A stretch of DNA of 64,000 bases from Closterium sp. Naga37s-1. Taxonomy: Eukaryota > Streptophyta > Zygnematophyceae > Desmidiales > Closteriaceae. The notes under the pieces are model-generated. The model worked only from the letters and a program-made list of their open reading frames with translations. It was not told the origin of the DNA and made no database searches. The translations under genes and the position numbers were made by a program. The DNA is taken from positions 3,101,796 to 3,165,795 of the forward strand of contig CANJKZ010000768.1 of assembly GCA_947471745.1 (NCBI GenBank), in the 5' to 3' direction. Of this stretch, positions 18,901-24,111 are shown one piece after another (within the stretch, counting starts at the first letter, position 1; each line of letters starts with the position of its first letter).

Positions 18901-20108
18901 GGGAGTGGTGGGGGCGTGGGGTGGGGGTGAGGGGGAAGAGGAGAGTGAGGTGACACAGGTAAGAGGGATGCAGGTTAAGAGGGGAAGGGGCATGGGGTTG
19001 AGTGGGGTTGGGGAGGAACAGGTGAACGGAGGGGTGAGCGGCCGCAGGCAGGAGCGGTAGCGCAGGTGCAGGATGCGCACTGCCTTCTCCAGCACGTCCA
19101 GCTGTCCAGTTGCGACCTCCCCCCGCCCCGCCCGTTCTCTGCTTCAAGGGGGGTGGGGGCGTGGGAGGGGAGAGGTGGGGGCGTGGGGCCGAGGGCGAAT
19201 GGGGGAAAGGGGCGCGGGTGGAAGGGGGAAATTGGGGGGCGGACGTGGGAGGGGAAAAGTGGGGGGTCGTCGGGGTGGGGAAAAGGGGGGTGGAGGAAAA
19301 GGGTGTGCGGGTTAGGGGAAGGGAAAGAAGGGTAGGGGGGAGGCGGGGACGGGGAGAGAGGGGGCGGGGAGGGCGCAGGGGGTATGCGGAGAGAGAGGGG
19401 AGGGGGACGGGGGAGTGAACGGTAGGTGGAATGAGAGGCAGGTAGAAGCGGGCGGGAGGCAAATGCAATTTACGCACTGCCTTTCCTGCGGACCACCCCT
19501 TGTGTGATGCACCTTCTAACCCTAATTGTACGTACTTCCTAACCTAACTCTCCACGTACCCCATAATCTCAACTCCACGTATCTCCTAACCCGTAATCCA
19601 CGTACTTCCTTATCTTAACGCTCCATACCTCCTCCCATTCCTTACTATACATACCTTGTAAACCTAAATCAGGTAACTTGTCACCCTAATTCCACACAAC
19701 CCCTCCTAACCCTAACTTCACGTACTCCCCCCTCTTCCCCCCAACCACATACCTCGTAACCCTAACTCAACGTACCTCCCAAACCCAACTCCACGTACCT
19801 CCTTCCGGTTCTTCCACTTGTTCTGGGTCATGCAATTGCGTGAACAGAGCATGTAGACAGCTTAGCATCCGGACACGTGGCAGCCCGTCCCCTTCCCCTT
19901 TCCCCGTTTTTCCGGGGCTGTATGCTGACATGGCAGCCGTTACGGCACCCAATGCCAAATGCGCAATCCCAAGAGGCGCTCCCAACTGTCCCGAACGTGC
20001 TACCGTGCCTATAGGCTCGGCAAGATTTGCCCCGTTGACTCGAGGCTCGGGAAACCATGGCCTTTCCGTCTCTGTGTCGCTGCTGTCTGATTGGTCCGCG
20101 TCTCCCAT
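9764..20108 (-). CDS. Receptor-like (Pelle-type) protein kinase gene, exons 1-9
   Basis: The assembled minus-strand exons are 20108-19799, 18543-18329, 16760-15806, 14788-14589, 13635-13500, 12946-12795, 11893-11748, 10811-10718 and 9953-9764, giving 799 codons with every donor/acceptor phase matching. The N-terminal half (about 1-493) is not a domain I recognise and ends in a Gly-rich linker. The kinase domain follows: loop LGEGGSAVVYKG (522-533), beta-3 Lys544 in WAVKR, helix-C Glu560, catalytic loop HRDVKSLN (641-648), DYG in place of DFG (661-663), GTPGYLDPQY (682-691), DVYSFGVV (702-709) and DRPSM (780-784). The Lys, Glu and two Asp residues are present, so it should be an active Ser/Thr kinase that phosphorylates proteins with ATP. 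No signal peptide or membrane segment is clear, so a cytoplasmic RLCK-like role is inferred. Every intron is filled with duplicated exon edges. The substrate and pathway are unknown. Exon 1 is the least certain part. Confidence 0.82.
9995..10450 (-). repeat. Copies of exon 9 acceptor plus 5' half
   Basis: Three copies of the first part of exon 9 (AGNLDAVVDPNLAQAFPQQ) with its upstream pyrimidine tract lie 5' of the intact exon, at about 10030-10133, 10200-10300 and 10340-10433. The first two keep a CCTCAG acceptor in the same place. In the third the site reads CCCCGG, so its acceptor appears lost. The copies break off after the FPQQPMQAFA stretch and continue as intron. Confidence 0.85.
10577..10665 (-). 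repeat. Copy of exon 8 3' half plus donor
   Basis: One copy of LELITAKPPVLKEADDSGER to AKW with the donor TGG|GTGAGTG lies 3' of exon 8. It stops short of FGVVM and its acceptor, so it is not a complete exon. Confidence 0.82.
10718..10811 (-). CDS. Kinase exon 8 (subdomain IX)
   Basis: The acceptor is ACCTCTCAG and the donor TGG|GTGAGTG. The exon is 94 bp: one base completes the Ser of DVYS, then 31 codons start FGVVMLELITAKPPVLKEAD and end in AKW at phase 0. The split DVY/S-FGVV junction fits the family exactly, which supports both splice sites. Confidence 0.88.
10880..11207 (-). repeat. Three copies of exon 8 acceptor plus 5' half
   Basis: Copies of FGVVMLELITAKPPVLKEA lie at about 10886-10956, 11018-11085 and 11149-11203. 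The first two keep the CTCTCAG acceptor. In the third, homology ends before the acceptor. Each runs into a pyrimidine-rich intron, on the minus strand, right after the KEA codons. Confidence 0.85.
11254..11295. repeat. Palindrome CTTTTGAGAATTCTAAAAAA between 11-bp direct repeats
   Basis: A copy of exon 7 is interrupted at 11265-11284 by a 20-bp near-palindrome. The 11 bases ACTGGTCTGGC occur on both sides (11254-11264 and 11285-11295). The uninterrupted copies have this sequence once, so it looks like an insertion with a target duplication. Confidence 0.75.
11342..11433. repeat. Second palindrome (TTTTTAGGCGCCTCAAAA) and half-palindrome within nested duplication
   Basis: The 18-bp palindrome at 11376-11393 has one mismatched pair. 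It lies between two copies of the AGATACCCTAGCG segment (about 11309 and 11397). A lone right arm CTCAAAAA at 11345-11352 precedes another ACTGGTC copy, so two events appear nested. Confidence 0.65.
11748..11893 (-). CDS. Kinase exon 7 (activation segment)
   Basis: The acceptor is TCTGCCAG and the donor TACAG|GTGAGG. The exon is 146 bp, phase 0 in and phase 2 out. It encodes PKLGDYGNLKS, an acidic stretch, HTRVVGTPGYLDPQYCQTSV and VSVWSDVY. DYG replaces the usual DFG, and DPQY replaces DPEY. The Asp that binds metal is kept. Confidence 0.88.
11960..12395 (-). repeat. Copies of exon 7 acceptor plus 5' half
   Basis: Copies of KLGDYGNLKS and the acidic stretch lie at about 11975-12055, 12133-12205, 12241-12265 (very short) and 12335-12390. 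The first two have a CACCAG acceptor. They break off near THTRVV and continue as intron. Quality falls with distance from the intact exon. Confidence 0.8.
12437..12745 (-). repeat. Two copies of exon 6 3' half plus donor
   Basis: Two copies about 178 bp apart encode YLHSCKPVLVHRDVKSLNVF-like sequence to the CAG|GTGAG donor. Both lack the exon's 5' part and acceptor. Upstream of the homology both run into the same SINGLE type of pyrimidine-rich intron. Confidence 0.85.
12795..12946 (-). CDS. Kinase exon 6 (catalytic loop)
   Basis: The acceptor is CATACAG and the donor TTGCAG|GTGAGG. The exon is 152 bp: two bases complete Gly, then 50 codons DTEKGVLSFEQRIEAAVGVA to FMDDDLQ at phase 0. It carries HRDVKSLN, the catalytic Asp, Lys and Asn of subdomain VIB. 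Confidence 0.9.
13014..13137 (-). repeat. Copies of exon 6 acceptor plus 5' half with palindrome at the joint
   Basis: A copy of the first part of exon 6 (GNTEKRVLSFEQRIGAAVGA) with a CATCAG acceptor occupies 13068-13137. A 37-bp part of it is repeated exactly at 13014-13050 and 13070-13106. The 19 bases between (13051-13069) form the palindrome TTGAGACGTCTCAA with a longer right arm AAAAGG. Confidence 0.8.
13141..13450 (-). repeat. Copies of exon 5 3' half plus donor, 149-bp period
   Basis: Two near-identical copies of FCHENEEQVLVYEYVANGTL to LQ with donor CAAG|GTGAG lie 3' of exon 5 with a 149-bp period (13218, 13367, then 13516 in the intact exon). A decayed remnant lies at 13141-13195. 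No acceptor-side copies were seen for this exon. Confidence 0.87.
13500..13635 (-). CDS. Kinase exon 5 (helix C to hinge)
   Basis: The acceptor is CCCCTCAG and the donor CAAG|GTGAGC. The exon is 136 bp, phase 0 in and phase 1 out. It encodes IEAVSKMLHPNLVRLMGFCH, then ENEEQVLVYEYVANGTLRQH and LSPLQ. HPNLVRLMGFC and LVYEYVANGTL are standard plant receptor-like kinase motifs. Confidence 0.9.
13851..14588 (-). repeat. Five copies of exon 4 3' half plus donor, 148-bp period
   Basis: Copies of VVYKGVEPDGELWAVKRGKK and on to DYHRE with donor GAGAG|GTGAGAG lie at about 13851, 13993, 14141, 14289 and 14437. The last three repeat with an exact 148-bp spacing that continues into the intact exon. The farthest copy is the most diverged (for example WGLTQLQ for GGLTRLQ). 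None has the exon's acceptor. Confidence 0.9.
14589..14788 (-). CDS. Kinase exon 4 (ATP-binding loop and beta-3 lysine)
   Basis: The acceptor is ACCCAG and the donor GAGAG|GTGAGAG. The exon is 200 bp: two bases complete Gly, then 66 codons from MDEPEPAHEIPYEDLVEATK to QDYHRE at phase 0. It contains the Gly-rich loop GEGGSAVVYKG, where the third loop Gly is Ala, and the Lys of WAVKR. It is the only copy that spans both halves. Its EELW differs from GELW in the downstream copies. Confidence 0.9.
14850..15690 (-). repeat. Six copies of exon 4 acceptor plus 5' half
   Basis: Copies of MDEPEPAHEIPYEDLVEATK to about LQLGEGGSA lie at roughly 14857-14945, 15003-15103, 15150-15226, 15290-15390, 15437-15513 and 15580-15676. 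Most have an AG acceptor at the same place before GCATGGATGAGCC. Two are truncated after NWS. A 287-bp segment holding two copies is itself duplicated (about 15040-15330 and 15327-15618). Confidence 0.88.
15806..16760 (-). CDS. Kinase-gene exon 3, long unrecognised N-terminal region and Gly-rich linker
   Basis: The acceptor is CCCACAG before 16760 and the donor GCAG|GTATGA after 15806. The exon is 955 bp, phase 0 in and phase 1 out. It encodes 318 residues starting GDPHRLALFAFRTFALRAEL. The middle is mostly helical-looking (LLEDMVEEVESLWNATNRTL, then IVLAPVLAQYALLGKAVGMA) and includes WFVSWNGTSAVDN and EAEKRVLAQLQWV. It ends with a run of Gly/Ala blocks, then KRSFAKRLESLDSAG. I recognise no named domain. 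The long single open frame and even composition support real coding sequence. Confidence 0.85.
16826..16983 (-). repeat. Two copies of exon 3 acceptor plus 5' edge
   Basis: A copy at about 16897-16977 repeats GDPRRLALFAFRTFALRAEL and EAP with the CCCACAG acceptor. A shorter one at 16826-16872 keeps only the FALRAKLDAEAL part. They lie 5' of the intact exon in pyrimidine-rich intron. Confidence 0.85.
17173..17341. repeat. 75-bp direct duplication joined by a perfect 20-bp palindrome
   Basis: The 75 bases at 17173-17247 recur at 17267-17341 with about three differences. The sequence joining them is CTTTTGAGGCGCCTCAAAAG (17248-17267), a perfect palindrome. Its last G is shared with the second copy. 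The duplicated segment includes the exon 2 donor edge. Confidence 0.9.
17302..18245 (-). repeat. Three copies of exon 2 3' half plus donor, with TG-rich spacers
   Basis: Copies of KGRLPSVTELRELRVSAEAL to LDRIPK with donor AAG|GT lie at about 17305-17405, 17728-17830 and 18142-18245. Two of the spacers (about 17430-17715 and 17850-18125) are long TG-rich tracts of TGTGTGC and TGTGT blocks, and the whole unit repeats with a period of about 425 bp. The Cys/Val-rich and His/Thr/Gln-rich open frames here are simple-repeat artefacts. Confidence 0.88.
18329..18543 (-). CDS. Kinase-gene exon 2
   Basis: The acceptor is CACGAGCAG before 18543, after a pyrimidine-rich tract. The donor is CCCAAG|GTGG after 18329. 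The exon is 215 bp: two bases complete a Glu codon from exon 1, then 71 codons NGRGGGRSQLDSAEMDVLEK to LCLDRIPK at phase 0. It is probably helical. It is the only copy where the acceptor half and donor half are joined. Confidence 0.8.
18775..19500 (-). repeat. Copies of exon 2 acceptor plus 5' half
   Basis: Two clear copies (about 18775-18890 and 19035-19140) encode LDSAELDVLEKAVRILHLRY to RPLT. The first keeps the GAGCAG acceptor and the second has GAAGCAG. A much older remnant at about 19440-19490 keeps the AAGGCAGTGCG block. Each breaks off at CTCACC, the same point where the downstream 3'-half copies begin. Confidence 0.82.
19508..19798. repeat. Degenerate 23-bp minisatellite with CCCTAA and CCACGTAC blocks
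   Basis: About 12 diverged units of about 23 bp follow the donor of exon 1. Each is a CTAACCCTAA-like block, then a CTCCACGTACCTC-like block. On the minus strand each unit contains GAG|GTACGTGG, the same sequence as the exon 1 donor, plus a TTAGGG-like block. The array is old: many units differ at several bases. Confidence 0.75.
19799..20108 (-). CDS. Probable first coding exon of the kinase gene
   Basis: An open frame starts at the only in-frame ATG (20108) and runs 103 codons plus one base to donor GGAG|GTACGT after 19799. It starts MGDADQSDSSDTETERPWFP and includes LGIAHLALGAVTAAMSAYS and MLSCLHALFTQLHDPEQ. Phase 1 fits exon 2. In its favour are the phase, the good donor and the helical pattern that continues into exon 2. 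Against it, the ATATAA just 15 bp upstream is too close to be its TATA box, the plus strand is also open here, and I recognise no domain. An acceptor upstream instead of the ATG is possible. Confidence 0.5.
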
Positions 20109-20130
20109 CCTCGTCTGGTGCTTATATCGG

Positions 20131-22690
20131 AACCCGGCGCTCGGCCTGGCTGAAACACTATTTGCCTGCAAGCGTTACTATACGCTTATTAATGCCTAAG
20201 AGAATGGTGAGGGGTTCCAACGATTATGATAACTGATATATCGAAACCAGACGATTGAGCCAATAAATACTGCCTTGCTGCTGCGCGCTGCTGCTGCTGC
20301 CGACGTTGCCCTCTGTTGCGAACCCTACTGCCCTAATTGCTGATAGCGATAACGTGGCGATTGTTACTGCACTGAGTTGAGTAGGTCTGAGTGTACCGAA
20401 CGCCTAAACGGAGTGACGCACGACGACATCGAGTGTAGCCTACTAGCTCCATAACGAGACCGCTGCTGCCAGTGGAAGTCAAGCCTACGTGTTTTCCTTA
20501 ACGCGTATCTAGGGCCAGGAGACTGTCATTATCGCGGATGTGGCCGTACGGGATTGAGGATGCTGCAGTGGTGAATGGTGAGCTTTGCACGAAAGTCTTG
20601 AATGCGATACGTGCGCCTGATACGCAGCCGTACATGACGCCATCGGTGCTCACGTGCCACCATCATGATGACGTGGCATCGTCACGATGATGTGGCAGCA
20701 TTCTGCAATGCCGAGCTGGCAAGACAATGCCGAACAGGAACCGGTGGAAGTAACCAATCCGGCCTATAAGCGAAGGAACCCCAGTGTGCTGCGATGTCCC
20801 CCCTAAGGGCGTACTCGTTTAAGAGTTCTCGGGCCACAGGCGGTGTACGACGAATGAAGTCCCCTGTGGGATCCACGACAGGACAAAAGACGCATGGGAA
20901 CAGGGGCCCTGGATGTGTAAGCTGAGCCTTCATAGCAGGGCGTTTTCTAGCTAAAATACGGACAAATGTTTCAGAAAATAAGTGGGGGAAGCGGATCAAG
21001 AAGAAAGAAAGCGACAGCCGGGCTGACGATGAAACCATGAGGAAGCGGAAGATGAAGAATTGGCGGGCCAATGAGACGGCGATACAGCAAACCGCACGAC
21101 AGCGTCAAGCCTTCGCAAAACACGCAAAAGCGTACCTGCGTGAAAAGGCGTCGCTATGAAGTACTCTCAAACCGGCGCACTCAAAAGAGCGGAGCGATAC
21201 GTTCAGTCCGGGACGCGCACTCACGTACTCTCCCTATACATTGTTAGGGTTTGTACTGATACGCGACGTGGTCAATGTATGTTATGAGTAAGGAGGCCAG
21301 AAGCTTCCAATTGGATAACGAGAAATCAGGGACGAATAGTCAGTCGAGTGACTTGAGAGCTTTGAGGATACAGCAAGAGCGACCGAATAGCTGGATTAGG
21401 TTGGATTGGGAGGACGAAGACAGAAATGGATACTGTTGGTTCCGCCATTGACGAGAACAGCGGAAAGATTTGAGGGGGGAGCACCAGGAGGAGATGAGGA
21501 AGGTTGTGGTATGGTGCTGGTCTGCACGGTTGCGAGAAAAAGATAGAGCGTGGGGGAAGAGCCTCGGTGAAAGTGAAGGCTCGGCAACTCGCGAGCGACT
21601 GGACGGGGAAGCGGCGGAAGCAGGCAATGGGGTGGGGAGGGATTGGGGAAAGGTCACGCACGAGTGGTTGAAAGGCAGGTTTGGGGGAGAGAAGTCTGCA
21701 GTGAACTATTCTCGAGGTGCTGTCCCTCGAGAATATCCATTCGGCATTTTTGAGGCGTCTGTTCGAAGTGCCTCTCTTGCCACGTCGAACGTTTGACCAC
21801 AAGTCATTCCAGTTTCTGCCTTCAGAGTTAGGAGCATATTCACAATTTCAACACTGTCTACAATCGTGGCAACCAGGCTCTAGCAGCCGAAGTGGAAATT
21901 TACATAAGCTCTTCGCATTTTTGCAACGGGTTTTGTATGACGGAGCAATGGGGACTTACATAAGCTCGTCGCATTTCGCATTATTGCGCACTAGGATTGG
22001 AAGAGCGGGTGATTTGGAAGTGATGGGAGGGGACGGCGTGGTGTTGCGCATTGCGATATTATGCAATAGTAACGCTTTGCGAACATATGAGAAAGTGGTC
22101 TGCGCCTGTCACAAGTGCCAGTTCTTCACGAAGCAGCAGCTTCCTCACGAAGAGTAACAGCAGCCATCTCGTCGCTGTCAGTTGGATAGGACGGGGAGGA
22201 TCCCCAACAGCTTCTCGCCAGACACTACACGACAATACTGTGAGAACATGCTTCGGTTGTGTTGTGCCGCTGCTTTCTGTATAGTTCCTCACCCCCTTGC
22301 TTATCTATCTTGGGAAATACCATACTTGGAAATGGATCGATCACATTTGCATCTTAACGGCTTATATCGCCTTATCAGTCTTCAGACGTTTCTCATAAAT
22401 AATCACTTGATTATCCCATTTTATTCAATATATTTTTAGAACTAGAAGTTTAATATAAATGCCTATGTATTTACTTAGATCATACAGCCAGGTCCGGCAT
22501 GTAGTGACATAGCTCGGCTTATAATTGTTACGTATACAAGATGTAGTGCGGTTTGCCGCCAAGTGGATGGAGACAGACAACTGCCTCAAACCTGGGAAGC
22601 CTTCGCAGGAAGGAACGTGGACAGAACAAACACGAATCATCGCGCTCCTGCTGTGTCACTCACTGGGCTGACCAGACACCTGGAAGTGTA
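20131..22690. other. Intergenic region, no convincing gene
   Basis: Composition is ordinary compared with its repeat-rich neighbours. Open frames of 129 codons (20682-21071, minus) and 158 codons (21326-21802, minus) begin with TTG, not ATG, and resemble nothing I know. A CTG run lies at 20278-20300. A plant telobox-like TTAGGGTTT lies near 21245. The segment ACATAAGCTC-TCGCATTT occurs twice (about 21902 and 21958). The stretch 22380-22460 is AT-rich. Nothing else stands out. Confidence 0.6.
20651..20697. promoter_or_regulatory. Cluster of ACGT elements with inverted symmetry
   Basis: A G-box CACGTG (20651-20656) is followed by TGACGTGGCA (20669-20678), a strong plant bZIP-type site. The flanks CATCATGATGACG and CGTCACGATGATG form an imperfect inverted repeat. 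It lies about 540 bp upstream of the proposed kinase start. Function is inferred from motif only. Confidence 0.35.
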
Positions 22691-22701
22691 CCCGCTTCCG
22701 C

Positions 22702-22910
22702 CACGTGGTCATGATAGTTCACTCAAACCGTCTATTCCCCTTCAATAGATCTGGTGACGTGGTTCTTGACAGCTCAGCGTCGCGCAACCTGCGGTTGTAT
22801 GTTCATCTCCTTTCACCTGTTTCTGTCGCTCATTTCTGGGTGATCATTATCCTTCGGTAGTTCACTTGCTTTAGAAGACAATCATTCGCTCATCTTGTGA
22901 CACATATATA
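22702..22910 (+). promoter_or_regulatory. Promoter of the MPH1-like gene: G-box, ACGT element, TATA box
   Basis: CACGTG (22702-22707, within CCACGTGG) and GACGTGG (22756-22762) lie upstream of TATATA (22905-22910). Transcription would start near 22935, leaving a pyrimidine-rich 5' UTR of about 135 bases. G-boxes are common in light-regulated photosynthesis genes. Confidence 0.55.
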
Positions 22911-23069
22911 GTCTTCTCTCATCCCGACACTCTGTTACCAGCTCGGTAGTAGAATTTCTTTCTCGCATTGCTGAATTTCTGTTTTCAAAATACTCTTCTA
23001 CCAGTAGCTGTGTCCTCCACAATACCGTCTCTCTTTCGACGCCCTCACCTAAACATTTACTCATACGCC

Positions 23070-23174
23070 ATGGCCGCTACCTCACTCCAGTGCAAGCTCT
23101 CGCTTGGATCTCTCGTGAAGGCCGACGTGTCATCCCTCCGACAAGGGCCCACTGTCGTGTCATTTCCCCAAAGA
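23070..23174 (+). CDS. MPH1-like gene exon 1 (transit peptide)
   Basis: It starts ATG in a CCATGG context and has 35 codons. The donor is AGA|GTAAGC. It encodes MAATSLQCKLSLGSLVKADV to SFPQR, most of the plastid transit peptide. Confidence 0.85.
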
Positions 23175-23858
23175 GTAAGCTTCTGCGTTCCCTGGTCATA
23201 GTCGTTACTCCAGGGGAGAGTTTAGTCCGAAGCTTGGTATGCTCAAGGTTGGGTAGCTGTAGTTCAGGGTAATTGTGTTTAACAAAACTGTGTTACATCT
23301 TACTGACATTGCAGAGAGTAACTGTGCGTGCGGACCGCAATGACTACACCGGCTATGTGGAGAAGGACACTGCCGGCCAGGAGAACATCTACGCCGTTGA
23401 GGTGAGAACCAAAGGCGCACGCTTTGTCATTCTCAGTTTTGGCGACGAATCACAATTGGACAATGGCAATGGACCTAGTAGTTGTCAGTAATGTCGATGG
23501 CACTGGATTGAAAAGAGTCAGTCCAATTCAGTATCGCAATGGTGCAATCGGTATCTCCAATTAATGTATTCTTTCGTTTATGCATGTACTTTGTCTGCAG
23601 CCTACCGTCTATGTGGGCAACTCCGGCAGCTCCGGTGTGGTCCTGAACGTTGTCGGCGCTGCCGCTGCCCTGGCCGGTGCAGCAGCCGTGCTATTTGCTC
23701 TCGGTGGATCAGACCCCGCTCCTCAAGAACAGGCATATTCCGGCCCTCCTCTTTCCTCCTACGTTCGGAAATTCGAGGCGGAGCTGGCACCAGCTCCCGT
23801 GCAGGCTCCCGCGGTTGTAGATGAGGTTGTCGAGGCTGCTCCTGCTGCTGACGAGTGA
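23070..23858 (+). CDS. MPH1-like chloroplast thylakoid membrane protein (3 exons)
   Basis: The exons are 23070-23174, 23315-23401 and 23601-23858, all phase 0 with GT-AG introns, giving 149 residues. The N-terminus (1-41) is Ser/Ala/Lys-rich and ends SFPQRVTVRA, a typical transit-peptide end. Next comes DYTGYVEKDTAGQENIYAVE (45-64) and PTVYVGNSG, one membrane span (about 77-99), GPPLSSYVRKFE (112-123) and an acidic Ala/Pro-rich tail. From memory, Arabidopsis MPH1 (At5g07020, a proline-rich thylakoid protein that maintains photosystem II under high light) has GYVEKDTAGQ, an IY-VEP motif and a similar single span. The tail here is shorter. The match is recalled, not computed. Confidence 0.72.
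23315..23401 (+). CDS. MPH1-like gene exon 2
   Basis: The acceptor is ACATTGCAG and the donor GAG|GTGAGA. The 29 codons hold the expected cleavage site (VRA|D) and the conserved-looking GYVEKDTAGQENIYAVE. Confidence 0.88.
23601..23858 (+). CDS. MPH1-like gene exon 3 (membrane span and tail)
   Basis: The acceptor is TTGTCTGCAG. There are 85 codons, then TGA. It encodes PTVYVGNSG, the hydrophobic Ala/Val/Leu span and the Ala/Pro/Glu tail. Confidence 0.88.
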   Translation, partial: PTVYVGNSGSSGVVLNVVGAAAALAGAAAVLFALGGSDPAPQEQAYSGPPLSSYVRKFEAELAPAPVQAPAVVDEVVEAAPAADE

Positions 23859-24020
23859 AAAACGGCTACCGGTACTTACGGATTTTTAGGTGGAATGACG
23901 AAATGAAGGTGAAGTTAATGCTACAAAACAGCAGAACGAGATTCACCTTTTTGTATTTTTAGGTTTGTCACGTTCCCCTTCACGTTAGGAAACTTCTCTG
24001 GTTTGTTACTGTGATTTCTT

Positions 24021-24026
24021 AATAAA
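24021..24026 (+). terminator. Poly(A) signal AATAAA of the MPH1-like gene
   Basis: AATAAA lies 163 bases after the stop codon in AT-rich DNA, and about 85 bases before the satellite begins. Confidence 0.6.
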
Positions 24027-24111
24027 CGGTTTGATACCCAATGTGGCATTGCGAATGTGATCAGAGATTGTGTAAATCCTTTTCCTCTGACCCCACCTCT
24101 TGCATATCCAT

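Noticed and set aside
19508-19798. Interstitial telomere
   Set aside because: CCCTAA-like blocks occur once per 23-bp unit and are mixed with CCACGTAC blocks. It is not a run of plant CCCTAAA or of CCCTAA, so I call it a minisatellite.
19840-20199. Plus-strand open frame of 119 codons opposite kinase exon 1
   Set aside because: It has no recognisable domain or splice continuation. The minus-strand frame has a donor whose phase fits exon 2, so I prefer that, with modest confidence.
20682-21071. Minus-strand open frame of 129 codons
   Set aside because: It begins with TTG, resembles no family I know, and has no neighbouring exon. It is treated as chance.
21741-21765. A further copy of the palindrome family (TTTTTGAGGCGTCT...)
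   Set aside because: Only the left arm matches. The right arm is unlike CTCAAAAG and no flanking duplication was found, so it is not counted. A similar weak right arm near 21174-21187 was also set aside.
21326-21802. Minus-strand open frame of 158 codons, Pro/Ser/Leu-rich
   Set aside because: It begins with TTG, is of low complexity and overlaps other open frames. There is no support for a gene.
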